Numbered from the stretch's first letter, positions 7,186 through 16,656 are shown. The stretch: 64,000 bases of DNA from Sedimentitalea sp041224545 (GCF_041224545.1 NZ_JBGFGP010000162.1:1-64000), one strand, 5' to 3'. The notes: generated by a model not told the origin, from the sequence alone. Numbers and translations: made by a program.

Positions 7186-8451
7186 ATGGACCATTTTCTC
7201 TACAAGGACGGCGCCCTTCACGCCGAGGATGTGCCGGTGAGCGAGATCGCTGCCGCCGTCGGAACCCCGTTCTACCTCTATTCCACCGCGACGCTGTTGC
7301 GTCACTATGCGCTGTTTGACGAGGCGTTGGAGGGCACGGAGCATCTTGTCTGCTATGCGATGAAGGCGGCAGGGAACCAGGCGATCCTCAAGACGCTGGC
7401 GCAGGCCGGGGCCGGCATGGACGTGGTCTCGGTCGGCGAATACCTGCGCGCACGCGCCGCCGGGGTACCGGGGGAAAAGATTGTGTTTTCCGGTGTCGGC
7501 AAGACGACAGACGAAATGCGCACGGCGCTTGAGGGCGGCATTCGCCAGTTCAATGTCGAATCCGAGCCCGAGCTGGCGGCGCTGAACACTGTTGCGCTGT
7601 CGCTGGGCAAGGTCGCGCCGATCACCATCCGGGTCAATCCGGATGTGGATGCCAGGACCCATGCCAAGATCGCCACCGGAAAATCCGAAAACAAGTTCGG
7701 CATTCCGATTTCCCGCGCGCGCGAGGTTTATGCGCTCGCGGGGCGCATGCAGGGGATCGAGATTGTCGGCATCGACGTGCATATCGGCAGCCAGCTCACC
7801 GATCTGGCCCCGTTCGAGCAGGCCTACAGGCTGGTCGCGGATCTGACCGAAACCTTGCGCGCGGATGGTCACGATATCCGCCGCCTCGATCTGGGGGGCG
7901 GGCTTGGCATCCCCTACACGCGCAGCAACCAGGCGCCGCCGCTGCCGCTGGAATACGGCGCGATAGTCAAGCGTACGCTCGGCCATCTGGGTTGCGAGAT
8001 CGAGATCGAGCCGGGTCGCCTGATCGCCGGCAATGCCGGTATCATGGTCAGCAGGGTGATCTATCTGAAATCGGGCGAAGGCCGCGATTTCCTGATCGTG
8101 GACGGTGCGATGAACGATCTGATCCGACCGGCGATGTACGATGCGCATCACGATATCGTGCCGGTGCTCGAACCCGAGGCCGGTGTCGAACAAAGACCCT
8201 ATGACATCGTCGGCCCGGTTTGCGAAAGCGGCGACACCTTCGCAAGACAGCGCGGTCTGCCGCCATTGGCTGCGGGGGATCTGATCGCGTTTCGAAGTGC
8301 GGGGGCCTATGGCGCGGTGATGGCCAGCGAATACAACGCGAGACCGCTGATACCCGAGGTTCTGGTGAAGGGCGATCAATTTGCGGTCATCCGCCCGCGC
8401 CCGACCTTTGACGAAATGATAAATCGCGATACCATCCCCGGGTGGCTTTGA
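7186..8451 (+). CDS. lysA: Diaminopimelate decarboxylase
   Basis: This PLP enzyme converts meso-diaminopimelate to lysine. The 421-residue protein has the PLP lysine at K60 in CYAMKAAGN, the HIGSQL histidine motif, the glycine loop LGGGLGIPY, EPGRLI, and the CESGD motif contributed across the dimer. MKAAGN differs slightly from the common VKANSN but keeps the lysine. It ends the argH-lipoprotein-DUF2834-lysA run. Confidence 0.95.
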   Translation: MDHFLYKDGALHAEDVPVSEIAAAVGTPFYLYSTATLLRHYALFDEALEGTEHLVCYAMKAAGNQAILKTLAQAGAGMDVVSVGEYLRARAAGVPGEKIVFSGVGKTTDEMRTALEGGIRQFNVESEPELAALNTVALSLGKVAPITIRVNPDVDARTHAKIATGKSENKFGIPISRAREVYALAGRMQGIEIVGIDVHIGSQLTDLAPFEQAYRLVADLTETLRADGHDIRRLDLGGGLGIPYTRSNQAPPLPLEYGAIVKRTLGHLGCEIEIEPGRLIAGNAGIMVSRVIYLKSGEGRDFLIVDGAMNDLIRPAMYDAHHDIVPVLEPEAGVEQRPYDIVGPVCESGDTFARQRGLPPLAAGDLIAFRSAGAYGAVMASEYNARPLIPEVLVKGDQFAVIRPRPTFDEMINRDTIPGWL

Positions 8452-8485
8452 CGCAATCCGGCGATCTGGCCACTCGGAGACCGTG

Positions 8486-11020
8486 ATGGCCAGACATACA
8501 CTCCCCCCGGCCCTGCATGCGGTGCGTATGCCCCTGGCATTGACGCGCGCGGGCATGCTGGCCGAACGGGTGTTGCGCTGTTTCTGGCCGCTGATCAGCC
8601 TGGTGTTGCTGGTTCTGGCGCTGCTGATACTCGGGATACAGGATCTCGTTCCGGTCGAGGCGGTGTGGGTGAGCGGGGCGGTTGCGATGCTGGGCGCCTG
8701 CGCGGCGCTGGTGCATGGTGTCCTGCGGTTTCATTGTCCAACCCGGGCCGAGGCACTGGCGCGGCTGGATGAAACCTTGCCGGGGCGTCCGATACGTGCC
8801 CTGCTGGACGAGCAGGCCATCGGGGCGGAAGACTCGCGATCCGCGGCGCTCTGGCGGGCGCACCAGGCGCGGATGGCGGAACGGGCGGCGACCGCCCGGG
8901 CACCTGCGCCAGACCTGAAACTCGCGCGCCGGGATCCGTTTGCGCTGCGCTATGTTGCGTTGCTGGCGCTGCTGGTCGCGTTGCTTTTCGGTTCGGTATG
9001 GCGGATCGGCAGCGTCGCCGAGATGACGCCCGGCGGGGCTGATTTGGCAAGCGGTCCGTCCTGGGAGGGCTGGATCGAGCCGCCGCGCTATACCGGCAAG
9101 CCGACGCTGTATCTCAATGACTTGACCGGCAAAACCCTGCAGGTGCCCGAAGGGAGCCGGATCACCCTGCGTTTCTATGGTGAGGTTGGCGCGCTGAGGC
9201 TGGCCGAAACCGTGTCGGCCAGAACCGCAGAAGAAGAAACCGGTTCCGATCCGGTGCAGGATTTCACTGTTGTCCGCAACGGCACCATCCAGATTTCCGG
9301 GGGGGGTGGACAGAGCTGGCGGGTCGAGATCATCGACGACACACCGCCGCAGATCGCCATGGCGGGCCCGGCGGAGGCGGAGGCCACGGGCGAGATGACA
9401 TTGCCCTTTACCGCCAGCGACGACTACGGGGTTGTCGCAGGACAGGCTGTGATCGCTCTGGACATCGCGGCGGTGGACCGTCGCTACGGGCTCGCCCCCG
9501 ATCCCGAACCCAGAGAGGCCGTGGCGGTGCCGCTGCCGATGCCGATTGCGGGCGACCGACGGATGTTCACGGAAACGCTGATCGAGGATTTCTCGAAACA
9601 TCCTTTTGCGAACCTGCCGGTCACGGTCCGGCTCTCGGCCGAGGATGCGGCGGGGCATGTCACGGAGATCGACCCGTCGCCAATGGTGCTGCCGGCCCGC
9701 CGGTTCTTTGATCCTCTGGCGGCTGCGGTGATCGAGCAACGCCGCGATCTGCTCTGGACGCGCGAGAACGCGGCGCGTGTCGCGCAGATTCTACGCGCGA
9801 TTTCACATCGGCCGGAGTCGCTGTTCCGCTCGGAAACAGCCTATCTGCGGCTGCGCGTGATCCTGCGCCGGTTGGAGACGTTCACGGCCCATGGGCTCAA
9901 GACCGCGCAGCAGGAGGAGATTTCGGAGGCGCTCTGGGCTCTGGCGGTATTGCTGGAAGAGGGCGATCTGAGCGATGCGCTGGAACGTCTGCGCCGTGCC
10001 CAGGAGCGGCTGAGCGAAGCGATGAAGAACGGGGCCAGCGATCAGGAAATAGCCGACCTGATGCAGGAACTGCGCGACGCCACCAACGAATACATGCGCC
10101 AGTTGTCGCGGAAGGCCCAGCAGGAGGGGGAACAGGGCCAGCAGGGGCAACCTTCTGAGAACGCCATGCAGATGACCCAGAACGATCTGCAACGCATGAT
10201 GGACCGGATTCAGGAGTTGATGGAACAGGGGCGCATGGCAGAGGCGGAACAGGCGTTGCAGGAATTGCAGCAGATGATGCAGAACATGCGCGTCACCCAG
10301 GGACAAGGCCAGGGCGGCCAGTCCGAGGGCCAGCAGGCGATGGAAGGTCTGGTCGAAACCCTGCGCGAACAGCAGGGGCTGAGCGATCAGGCCTTCCGCG
10401 ATTTGCAGGAACAGTTCAATCCCGGCGCGCAGGCTGGCGAAAACCAGGGCAATCAGGGTCGCAACGGAGGCCAGGGACAGGGACAGAGCCACGAGGGGCA
10501 GGGCGGGCAAGGCGAGCCATCCGGTGCGGAACAAGGCTCGCTCGCGGATCGGCAACAGGCTCTGCGCGAGGAATTGCAGCGTCAGCAGGGCAATCTGCCC
10601 GGTGCCGGCACACCCGAAGGCGAGGCCGCGCGCGACGCGCTGGACCGGGCGGGGCGCGCGATGGATGGCGCGGAACAAGCCTTGCGCCAGGACGATTACG
10701 CCGACGCGATCGACCGGCAATCCGAGGCGATGGAGGCGCTGCGCGAAGGAATGCGCTCGCTCGGTGAAGCGATGGCACAGCAGCAGGGCCAGCCGGGCCA
10801 AGGCAGCACGCAGGGCAATATGGAGGCACGGAACCGCGACCCGCTGGGGCGCGAAAGCGGTTCGAACGGATCGCTCGGCACGCCCGAAAACCTGTTGCAG
10901 GGCGAAGATGTCTACCGCCGCGCCCGCGAGTTGCTGGATGAAATCCGCCGCCGTTCGGGCGAGGGCGACCGGCCCGAAGTCGAACGCAACTATCTTCAGC
11001 GGCTACTCGAGCGGTTCTGA
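8486..11020 (+). CDS. TIGR02302/DUF4175-family membrane protein
   Basis: An 844-residue protein with two N-terminal membrane segments (about residues 30-50 and 58-80), a third near 155, a beta-rich middle, and a long C-terminal part unusually rich in Gln and Gly (residues about 540-760, with repeated GQGQ and MMQNM patterns) predicted to be helical or disordered. This matches the alphaproteobacterial TIGR02302 family (DUF4175), whose function is unknown. I start at ATG 8486, directly after an overlapping GTG. It meets the zinc-ribbon gene tail to tail with an 18-base overlap. Confidence 0.85.
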   Translation: MARHTLPPALHAVRMPLALTRAGMLAERVLRCFWPLISLVLLVLALLILGIQDLVPVEAVWVSGAVAMLGACAALVHGVLRFHCPTRAEALARLDETLPGRPIRALLDEQAIGAEDSRSAALWRAHQARMAERAATARAPAPDLKLARRDPFALRYVALLALLVALLFGSVWRIGSVAEMTPGGADLASGPSWEGWIEPPRYTGKPTLYLNDLTGKTLQVPEGSRITLRFYGEVGALRLAETVSARTAEEETGSDPVQDFTVVRNGTIQISGGGGQSWRVEIIDDTPPQIAMAGPAEAEATGEMTLPFTASDDYGVVAGQAVIALDIAAVDRRYGLAPDPEPREAVAVPLPMPIAGDRRMFTETLIEDFSKHPFANLPVTVRLSAEDAAGHVTEIDPSPMVLPARRFFDPLAAAVIEQRRDLLWTRENAARVAQILRAISHRPESLFRSETAYLRLRVILRRLETFTAHGLKTAQQEEISEALWALAVLLEEGDLSDALERLRRAQERLSEAMKNGASDQEIADLMQELRDATNEYMRQLSRKAQQEGEQGQQGQPSENAMQMTQNDLQRMMDRIQELMEQGRMAEAEQALQELQQMMQNMRVTQGQGQGGQSEGQQAMEGLVETLREQQGLSDQAFRDLQEQFNPGAQAGENQGNQGRNGGQGQGQSHEGQGGQGEPSGAEQGSLADRQQALREELQRQQGNLPGAGTPEGEAARDALDRAGRAMDGAEQALRQDDYADAIDRQSEAMEALREGMRSLGEAMAQQQGQPGQGSTQGNMEARNRDPLGRESGSNGSLGTPENLLQGEDVYRRARELLDEIRRRSGEGDRPEVERNYLQRLLERF

Positions 11021-11758
11021 TCCACCTGACATGAACTTCTTGAATACGGTGTCGAGCCAGACCCGTCCTTCGTCGATCTTGGCGACATAGAGCTCCATGT
11101 AGGATGCTGTTTGCGGCACGGCCTCGGTTATGGTGCGGGCATTGGTATATGCCAACGCGAGCAGCGCCGCGAGCAGGATGGTCAGGGTGATGCCGCGCAT
11201 GAACCCGGTGCTGCCGCGCGCGGCCGGCGCGTGGCTGAAATTATCGTAAGCGGACTCGCCCGGTCTGCGCAGGGTCGAATTGATCTCGTCAATGTTCGGA
11301 AGCTTGCCGCCTTGCCGACCGGGCCTGTCCTGCGACGCCGCAGATGCGGCGGCATCCCCCCTTATATGGGCCATGCGCTCGCGGGCCTTGCGCGCGGTTT
11401 CGGAGGCTTCGGCGTCGGCGCGATCCGCGGCGGCGGGCCGGCTGTCCGTGGCTTCGGCGCGGTCGCGGCTGCGCAGGCGGGTTTCGCGCTCGGCTTCCTG
11501 TTGCAGGATGGCGCTGACACTGGGGTCGAGCTTGCGTCGGGGCGGTGCGGGTGGCGCCTTGGCCTCGTCGGCGGGATCGTCGTCCAGGAACGAGGCGGAC
11601 GAAGCGCGCAGGTCGGGCTCGGCGCGCATCAGCGGATTGGGATGGGCAAAGAACCAGGAAGTGTCACAGTTGGAGCATTGAACGTCGCGGCCCTTTGGCG
11701 GAATCACCTTGTCGGGCACTTCGTACTGAGCGCCGCAATTCGGGCATGTTAGACGCAT
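11003..11758 (-). CDS. Zinc-ribbon membrane protein
   Basis: A 251-residue protein opening with an MJ0042-type zinc ribbon (MRLTCPNCGAQYEVP; Cys5, Cys8, Cys28, Cys31). A long charged, Arg- and Ala-rich linker follows, then one transmembrane segment near residues 190-210 (ITLTILLAALLALAY) and a short outer-side tail. This architecture is common in Rhodobacteraceae next to ftsEX, but its function is not established. I start at ATG 11758 because the ribbon begins at residue 1. It is divergent from ftsE. Confidence 0.8.
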   Translation of the reverse strand: MRLTCPNCGAQYEVPDKVIPPKGRDVQCSNCDTSWFFAHPNPLMRAEPDLRASSASFLDDDPADEAKAPPAPPRRKLDPSVSAILQQEAERETRLRSRDRAEATDSRPAAADRADAEASETARKARERMAHIRGDAAASAASQDRPGRQGGKLPNIDEINSTLRRPGESAYDNFSHAPAARGSTGFMRGITLTILLAALLALAYTNARTITEAVPQTASYMELYVAKIDEGRVWLDTVFKKFMSGGSEPLE

Positions 11759-11943
11759 GCTGCCCCTCCTGATCCTGTCACTGCCTGCCGGATTGATCTT
11801 GTGCCGCAACCTTATGTGTTTCGGCAAGGGTTCGCAAAGGGCGAATTTCTCATGCGCAACGGCGCGGAAACGTGGCGAATCGGCATGGCATTGAAACTGT
11901 CCCGACGGTAAGGCACAAGGCGGTAATTGACAGGAGATTGGCC

Positions 11944-12621
11944 TTGATAGATCTGGAGCAGGTGGGATTCGACTATGGTGGGGGCGCGCTGTTTGGCGAT
12001 GTATCCTTGTCCCTGCCTGCCGGGTCCTTTCATTTTCTGACCGGACCGTCCGGATCGGGCAAGACGACATTTCTGAAACTCTGCTACGGGGCGCTCAACC
12101 CCACCAAGGGGCGAATCCTTGCCTTTGGCGATGACGTCGCCGCGGCGACGCGGGACGATATGGCGACCCTGCGCCGTCGTATCGGCGTGGTGCATCAGGA
12201 TTGCCGCTTTCTTGACCACCTGCCTGTCGCTGACAATATCGCATTGCCGCTGACGGTATCCGGTCGCGATCTGGCGCAGGAACAGCAGAATCTGGCGGAT
12301 CTGCTCGGATGGGTCGGGTTGTCCGAGCGCGCCGATGCCTATCCCGCCGAGTTGTCGGGCGGCGAGCGGCAACGTGCCGCGCTGGCGCGTGCGGTGATCC
12401 TGTCTCCGGACGTGATCATCGCGGATGAGCCGACAGGCAATATCGACTGGGACATGTCCCAACGCCTGCTGCGCCTGCTGGTGGACCTGAACAGCATGGG
12501 CAAGACCGTTCTGATTGCCAGCCATGACATGTCATTGATCCGCGCGGCCAAGTCCGAGGTTCAGGCCCGGGTTCTGCGCATTTCGAACAAACAGGTGCAA
12601 TTGGCGGGGGCCGATCTGTGA
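11944..12621 (+). CDS. ftsE: Cell-division ATP-binding protein FtsE
   Basis: ABC ATPase that pairs with FtsX at the divisome and activates septal peptidoglycan hydrolases. The 225-residue protein has Walker A GPSGSGKTT, the LSGGERQR signature, Walker B VIIADEPT and the switch histidine in IASHD. The best start is TTG 11944, with AGGAG seven bases upstream, giving MIDLEQVGF as in homologues. An upstream ATG adds residues with no homology. It overlaps ftsX by four bases (GTGA). Confidence 0.92.
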   Translation: MIDLEQVGFDYGGGALFGDVSLSLPAGSFHFLTGPSGSGKTTFLKLCYGALNPTKGRILAFGDDVAAATRDDMATLRRRIGVVHQDCRFLDHLPVADNIALPLTVSGRDLAQEQQNLADLLGWVGLSERADAYPAELSGGERQRAALARAVILSPDVIIADEPTGNIDWDMSQRLLRLLVDLNSMGKTVLIASHDMSLIRAAKSEVQARVLRISNKQVQLAGADL

Positions 12622-13517
12622 ACATGCGACTCTTTTTCGGCCTTCTGTCCGGCGATGCCCGGAGCGACCGGGTCGTCCCGCCCAGCGGGACCACCTCGCA
12701 TCTGACGCTGTTTGTCGCCGCTGCGATGGGGTTTCTTGCGGTATTCGCCCTGGCATTGGCAATGACGGCCGACCGCGTGGCCGACCGCTGGTCCGAAGCC
12801 CAGTCACAGAGCGCGACACTGCGCATTTCTGGTGACGCGGAGCAGCGCGAGGCCCGCACGGCGGCGGTGCTCGACATCCTGGCTGAAACGCCGGGAATCG
12901 CCAGTTCGCGGCCATTGACGGCCGAGGAACAGTCAGCCCTGCTGGCTCCGTGGCTGGGTGACGACCTGCCCCTCGGGGATTTGCCGCTGCCGCAGCTGAT
13001 CGAAGTGATCGCCGAGAGGCCCGGATACGATACCGACGCGCTGCAACAGCGGCTGAACGACGAGGTTCCGGGCGCAGTCCTTGATGATCACAGTGGCTGG
13101 CGCGCGCCGATCGTGGACGCTGCGCGGGGGCTGCGGCGACTGGGGGTCATATCGCTGTTGCTGATTACCGGAACCATGGCCGCGACCGTGACGCTGGCGG
13201 CGCGCGCGACGCTGGCGGCGAATGCGCAGGTGATCGAGGTCCTGCGCCTTGTCGGCGCCGAGGATCGCTTTGTTGCCGGTGCTTTCGTGCGGCGGCTGAC
13301 AGTACGGGCGCTTGTGGGCTCCAGCGCAGGCATGGTGCTTGGCGTACTTGCGGTTCTGCTGTTGCCGCCGGGCGGCGAAACCCAGGGTTTCCTGACAGAA
13401 ATCGGGTTCGGCGGTCTTGGCTGGCTCGCGCCGCTTGCGGTCCCGGTCGTTACGGTGGTGGTGGCGTTTGTCGCAACGGGGATCGCGGCGCGGCAGAAAC
13501 TGGCGGAGTTCAGCTGA
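12618..13517 (+). CDS. ftsX: Cell-division permease FtsX
   Basis: A 299-residue membrane partner of FtsE. It has an N-terminal membrane segment (about 28-50), an extracytoplasmic domain (about 55-170) and three more segments in the C-terminal half, the usual FtsX topology. I use the GTG at 12618, which overlaps the ftsE stop as GTGA; an ATG two codons later is an alternative. The stop shares a base with the plsC start. Confidence 0.92.
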   Translation: MNMRLFFGLLSGDARSDRVVPPSGTTSHLTLFVAAAMGFLAVFALALAMTADRVADRWSEAQSQSATLRISGDAEQREARTAAVLDILAETPGIASSRPLTAEEQSALLAPWLGDDLPLGDLPLPQLIEVIAERPGYDTDALQQRLNDEVPGAVLDDHSGWRAPIVDAARGLRRLGVISLLLITGTMAATVTLAARATLAANAQVIEVLRLVGAEDRFVAGAFVRRLTVRALVGSSAGMVLGVLAVLLLPPGGETQGFLTEIGFGGLGWLAPLAVPVVTVVVAFVATGIAARQKLAEFS

Positions 13518-14257
13518 TGATGCATGCGGTGCAATGGGTGCGATCCCTCGTCTTCATCATCGTGATCTATTTCTGGATGGCTGTCCTTGGAATCCTGTTC
13601 ACACCCTATGCAATCCTGTCCAAGCGCGGCGCCTTGCGGGCCTGCAAGATATATGCCCGCACAACTCTCGTCCTGACACGCTGGATGGTGGGCATTCACG
13701 GCGAGGTGCGTGGGACGGTTCCCTCTGGCGAGGTGATGGTCGCGGCCAAGCATCAGTCGTTTCTCGATATCCTGCTGATCTTTGACGCGGTGCCGCATGC
13801 CAAGTTCATCATGAAGCGCGAATTGCTGTGGACGCCGTTCATCGGGCTTTATGCCAAACGGCTGGGCTGCGTACCGGTCGACCGTGGCCGTCGCGGAGCC
13901 GCCGTCGCCAAGATGGTCAAGGACGTGGCGCAGGAGTTCAGCACTCCCGGACAGCTCATCATCTATCCACAGGGCACACGTGTCGCACCCGGCGACAGGA
14001 AGCCCTACAAGGTGGGCAGTGGCGTGCTCTACAAGGAACTGGGCCAACCCTGTGTGCCGGTGGCCACCAATGTCGGGCTGTTCTGGCCACGCAAGGGGAT
14101 CATGCGCAAGCCCGGACTGGCGGTTGTCGAATTCCTCGAACCGATTGCACCGGGACTGGATCGCAACGAATTTATGCGTAAGCTCGAAGAACGTGTGGAA
14201 GCACGCTCAGATGAATTGATGCGCGAAGCGGGGTTCGATCCGGATGGAGCAGATTGA
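13517..14257 (+). CDS. plsC: 1-acyl-sn-glycerol-3-phosphate acyltransferase
   Basis: Transfers an acyl group to lysophosphatidic acid to make phosphatidic acid at the inner membrane. The 246-residue protein has a hydrophobic N-terminus (residues 10-32), the catalytic HX4D motif HQSFLD at 79-84 and the substrate-binding YPQGTR (usual form FPEGTR). It overlaps ftsX by one base and the next gene by 14 bases, so the four genes probably form one operon. Confidence 0.92.
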   Translation: MMHAVQWVRSLVFIIVIYFWMAVLGILFTPYAILSKRGALRACKIYARTTLVLTRWMVGIHGEVRGTVPSGEVMVAAKHQSFLDILLIFDAVPHAKFIMKRELLWTPFIGLYAKRLGCVPVDRGRRGAAVAKMVKDVAQEFSTPGQLIIYPQGTRVAPGDRKPYKVGSGVLYKELGQPCVPVATNVGLFWPRKGIMRKPGLAVVEFLEPIAPGLDRNEFMRKLEERVEARSDELMREAGFDPDGAD

Positions 14258-14846
14258 TACGATAGAGGCGCTAGAGGCGTTGTACGGCACGCCCAGCGAG
14301 CCGGCGTTGCGCAAGGTCGCGCGGCGGATGACGCCCACCTATCGCAAATGGATTATGGCTTCGCGGCTGTGCGTGCTGACCACGGTTGGCGAAGGGGGCA
14401 CCGATGGCAGCCCCCGTGGCGATGACGGACCCGTGGTGCAGGAGCTTGACCCCGGAACCCTGGCGATGCCCGATTGGCACGGCAACAACCGTCTGGATTC
14501 ACTGCGCAATATCGTAAAGGACGGTCGTGTCTCGCTGATGTTCATGGTGGCCGGCTCCAACACCGTCATTCGTGTCAACGGGAGCGCCCGGTTGACTGCA
14601 GACGCAGAACTGCGCGGTCGCTTCGAACGCAAGGGCCGCCTGCCAACGACGGTTATCGTCATTTCGATTGACGAGATCTATTGCCAATGCGCGCGTGCGC
14701 TCTTGCGGGCGGGGATTTGGCAGCGGGATGATCGGGCCGGACTGCCGACGATCGGGGATATTCTTGCCGAGATGACCGATGATGAAATCGACGGCAAGGA
14801 ATATGACCGGACCTGGACCGCGCGCGCGACCAAGACGCTTTGGTAG
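14244..14846 (+). CDS. Pyridoxamine-5'-phosphate-oxidase-like FMN-binding protein
   Basis: A 200-residue split-barrel flavoprotein-like protein. The segments LTTVGEGGTDGSPRGD, DWHGNNRLDSLRNI and INGSARL-like VNGSARL match the PPOX family subgroup annotated as MSMEG_1061/DR2398-like, whose substrates are unknown. It lacks signs of a signal peptide and is expected in the cytoplasm. It overlaps plsC at its start and nearly touches the GNAT gene at its end. Confidence 0.82.
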   Translation: MEQIDTIEALEALYGTPSEPALRKVARRMTPTYRKWIMASRLCVLTTVGEGGTDGSPRGDDGPVVQELDPGTLAMPDWHGNNRLDSLRNIVKDGRVSLMFMVAGSNTVIRVNGSARLTADAELRGRFERKGRLPTTVIVISIDEIYCQCARALLRAGIWQRDDRAGLPTIGDILAEMTDDEIDGKEYDRTWTARATKTLW

Positions 14847-14878
14847 ACCCACGCGCACCTGATCCGGGAGACCACCGC

Positions 14879-15364
14879 TTGCAGTTGTTTCGACCGGCGC
14901 GACCCGAGGATGCCGCCCGCTGCCGCGAAATCGAGGCGGCGGCCTATTCCGCGCGCGAAGCGGCCCCCCTCAGCCGGATTGCGGATCGTATCGCCACATA
15001 TCCGCAGGGATTTCTGGTGGTTGAACAGAACGGGGTGATTGCAGGCTTTATCAACAGCGGCTGCGCCCATGACGTCGATATGGCCGACGATGCGTTCAAG
15101 GCGCTGGCCGGACATGATCCGGACGCGCCCAACGTGGTGATCCTCTCGGTTGCGGTGGACCCCGCCTTTCAGGGCATGGGGCTGGCCCGTGCCCTGATGC
15201 AGTCATTCGTGCGTCGCATGGTGGATGGGGGCAAGTCCAGCATCCACCTCATGTGCAAGTCTCACTATGTCCCGATGTACGAGAAGCTTGGCTATCGATA
15301 CGTGCGCGGTTCGGCCTCGGGTTTTGCGGGCGCAGCGTGGCATGAGATGGTGATGAACCTGTAG
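14879..15364 (+). CDS. GNAT-family N-acetyltransferase
   Basis: A 161-residue acetyltransferase, AANAT-like. It shows the acetyl-CoA pyrophosphate loop VDPAFQGMGLARALM and the C-terminal MYEKLGY motif. The substrate is unknown, probably an amine. I choose the TTG at 14879 (MQLFRPARPED), which has GGGAG nine bases upstream. A TTG at 14840 overlapping the previous gene would add 13 residues that do not look like the family. Confidence 0.78.
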   Translation: MQLFRPARPEDAARCREIEAAAYSAREAAPLSRIADRIATYPQGFLVVEQNGVIAGFINSGCAHDVDMADDAFKALAGHDPDAPNVVILSVAVDPAFQGMGLARALMQSFVRRMVDGGKSSIHLMCKSHYVPMYEKLGYRYVRGSASGFAGAAWHEMVMNL

Positions 15365-15369
15365 CACCG

Positions 15370-15963
15370 TCAGGCCGCTGTCGCGCCGATGGCGTGGACC
15401 TTGCGGGTCCATTTTTCGATAAGACCGGACGTCGGACGGCTGGCGCCGGCGAACCAGGTGATGCGGGTCGGTTTGACGCCGACAAAGCCGAGTATCTGCC
15501 GCCTGAGCTGCCAGATCAACGCGCGGCGATACAGCAGTCGCATCGCCCAGCCCGGGGTGTCGGACGTGAGTATCACCCGTGCCGTGCGCCCCGACAGCAG
15601 TGGCGCGGGCATGCCTCCGAGCCCCGTGTTTCGGGTGTCAAAGGTGCGCCCCGGAAGGAACGTGCGATCAATCAACCCCTTGAGCCGTGCGGGCAATCCG
15701 CCCCACCACATCGGCGTGGCGAGGACCAGATGATCGCTCCATTCGATATCGCCCAGCACCTGTTGCAGGTCGGGTTCGAGCGGCTTGTAATTCTCGTAAT
15801 TTCCCTGTCCGAAATCGTCGTCGAACGCGAGATCGCTCAGGTTGGTGACCCGCACCTCATGTCCCGCGGCGCGGGCGGCGGTGGCATAGGTTTCCGCAAA
15901 ACGGCGCGACAGGCTGGTTTCGCCAGGGTGTCCGTTCAGGATGAAAATCTTCTTGGCAGGCAC
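15370..15963 (-). CDS. Flavodoxin-fold NAD(P)H-dependent oxidoreductase
   Basis: A 197-residue quinone- or nitro-reductase-like protein of the flavodoxin-like fold, with the FMN phosphate loop NGHPGETSLSRRF and the flavin-contact segment PMWWGGLPA. I start at GTG 15963, preceded by GGAG at six bases; an ATG further out would read through an operator. It diverges from the tetR gene across three palindromes, so it is very likely that regulator's target and responds to an electrophile or quinone (inference). Confidence 0.8.
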   Translation of the reverse strand: MPAKKIFILNGHPGETSLSRRFAETYATAARAAGHEVRVTNLSDLAFDDDFGQGNYENYKPLEPDLQQVLGDIEWSDHLVLATPMWWGGLPARLKGLIDRTFLPGRTFDTRNTGLGGMPAPLLSGRTARVILTSDTPGWAMRLLYRRALIWQLRRQILGFVGVKPTRITWFAGASRPTSGLIEKWTRKVHAIGATAA

Positions 15964-15979
15964 GGGAAGCTCCACAAAT

Positions 15980-16041
15980 TGACCTTGGTCATTTACTTGC
16001 AATAAAAATGACCGTGGTCAATATTAATTTGACCTTGGTCA
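15980..16041. promoter_or_regulatory. Three TetR-type operator dyads in a divergent promoter
   Basis: Three copies of TGACCNNGGTCA lie at 15980-15991 (centre TT), 16009-16020 (centre GT) and 16030-16041 (centre TT). Centres are 29 and 21 bases apart. All fall between the oxidoreductase start (15963) and the tetR start (16063), a standard arrangement for an autoregulating TetR repressor. Binding itself is inferred. Confidence 0.85.
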
Positions 16042-16062
16042 AAAAAGCTGCAACCCAAGGGC

Positions 16063-16641
16063 ATGGCGAAACCCGTGCAAGAACGAACGCTCAAGACCCG
16101 TGCCCGTTTGATCGAGGTCGCGCAGGCGCTTGTGGCATCCGGCGGTTACGAAGCCTTGCGCGTCGAAGACGTGGTGTCCGGGGCGGGCGTGGCCAAGGGG
16201 ACGTTCTTTGCCCATTTCAAAGACAAGGATGCGTTGATGGAACGGCTTGTCGGGGCGGAACTGGCTGCTCGCCTTGACCGTGCCGAAGTGTCGGAGGCCC
16301 CCGTTTCGGTCGCGACCCTGATTGCCGCGCTAAGACCGTTTCATCGTTTCATGACCTCCGAGCGCTATGTATTCGACCTGATCCTGCGCTATTCCGGGGC
16401 GGCCGCGATCGCCGAGATCGGACCGATCGCGCAATGCCTGCAGCGATATTCCGTGCTGGTCACGGGGTGGATCGAGGCCGGAGCCTACCGGCGGGACATA
16501 TCGGCGGACCTGCTCGCCGAGGGGGTGCAGGCCTTTGCCGTCCAGGCCATGTCTCTGCAGTTCTGCGCCCTGCACCGGGCGCAGGATTTCGAGGAGCGGC
16601 TGACGCTTTATCTTGACGCCTGGATGGCCCCGGCGGCCTGA
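16063..16641 (+). CDS. TetR/AcrR-family transcriptional regulator
   Basis: A 192-residue repressor with an N-terminal helix-turn-helix (residues 10-56, VEDVVSGAGVAKGTFFAHF) and a variable helical ligand domain. It diverges from the flavodoxin-fold oxidoreductase and probably controls both genes through the three dyads between them. The ligand is unknown. It converges on lpd, leaving only 15 bases between the stops. Confidence 0.9.
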   Translation: MAKPVQERTLKTRARLIEVAQALVASGGYEALRVEDVVSGAGVAKGTFFAHFKDKDALMERLVGAELAARLDRAEVSEAPVSVATLIAALRPFHRFMTSERYVFDLILRYSGAAAIAEIGPIAQCLQRYSVLVTGWIEAGAYRRDISADLLAEGVQAFAVQAMSLQFCALHRAQDFEERLTLYLDAWMAPAA

Positions 16642-16656
16642 ACCGCCGGTGCGGCA

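Noticed and set aside
10140..10560. DNA-level tandem repeats in the TIGR02302 gene
   Set aside because: The CAGGGCCAG-like recurrences come from Gln/Gly codons in a low-complexity protein segment and are not a separate repeat array or CRISPR.
9803..10801. A 332-codon hydrophobic frame opposite the TIGR02302 gene
   Set aside because: Its Leu-rich sequence is simply the complement of the Gln-rich coding repeat region; there are no start signals.
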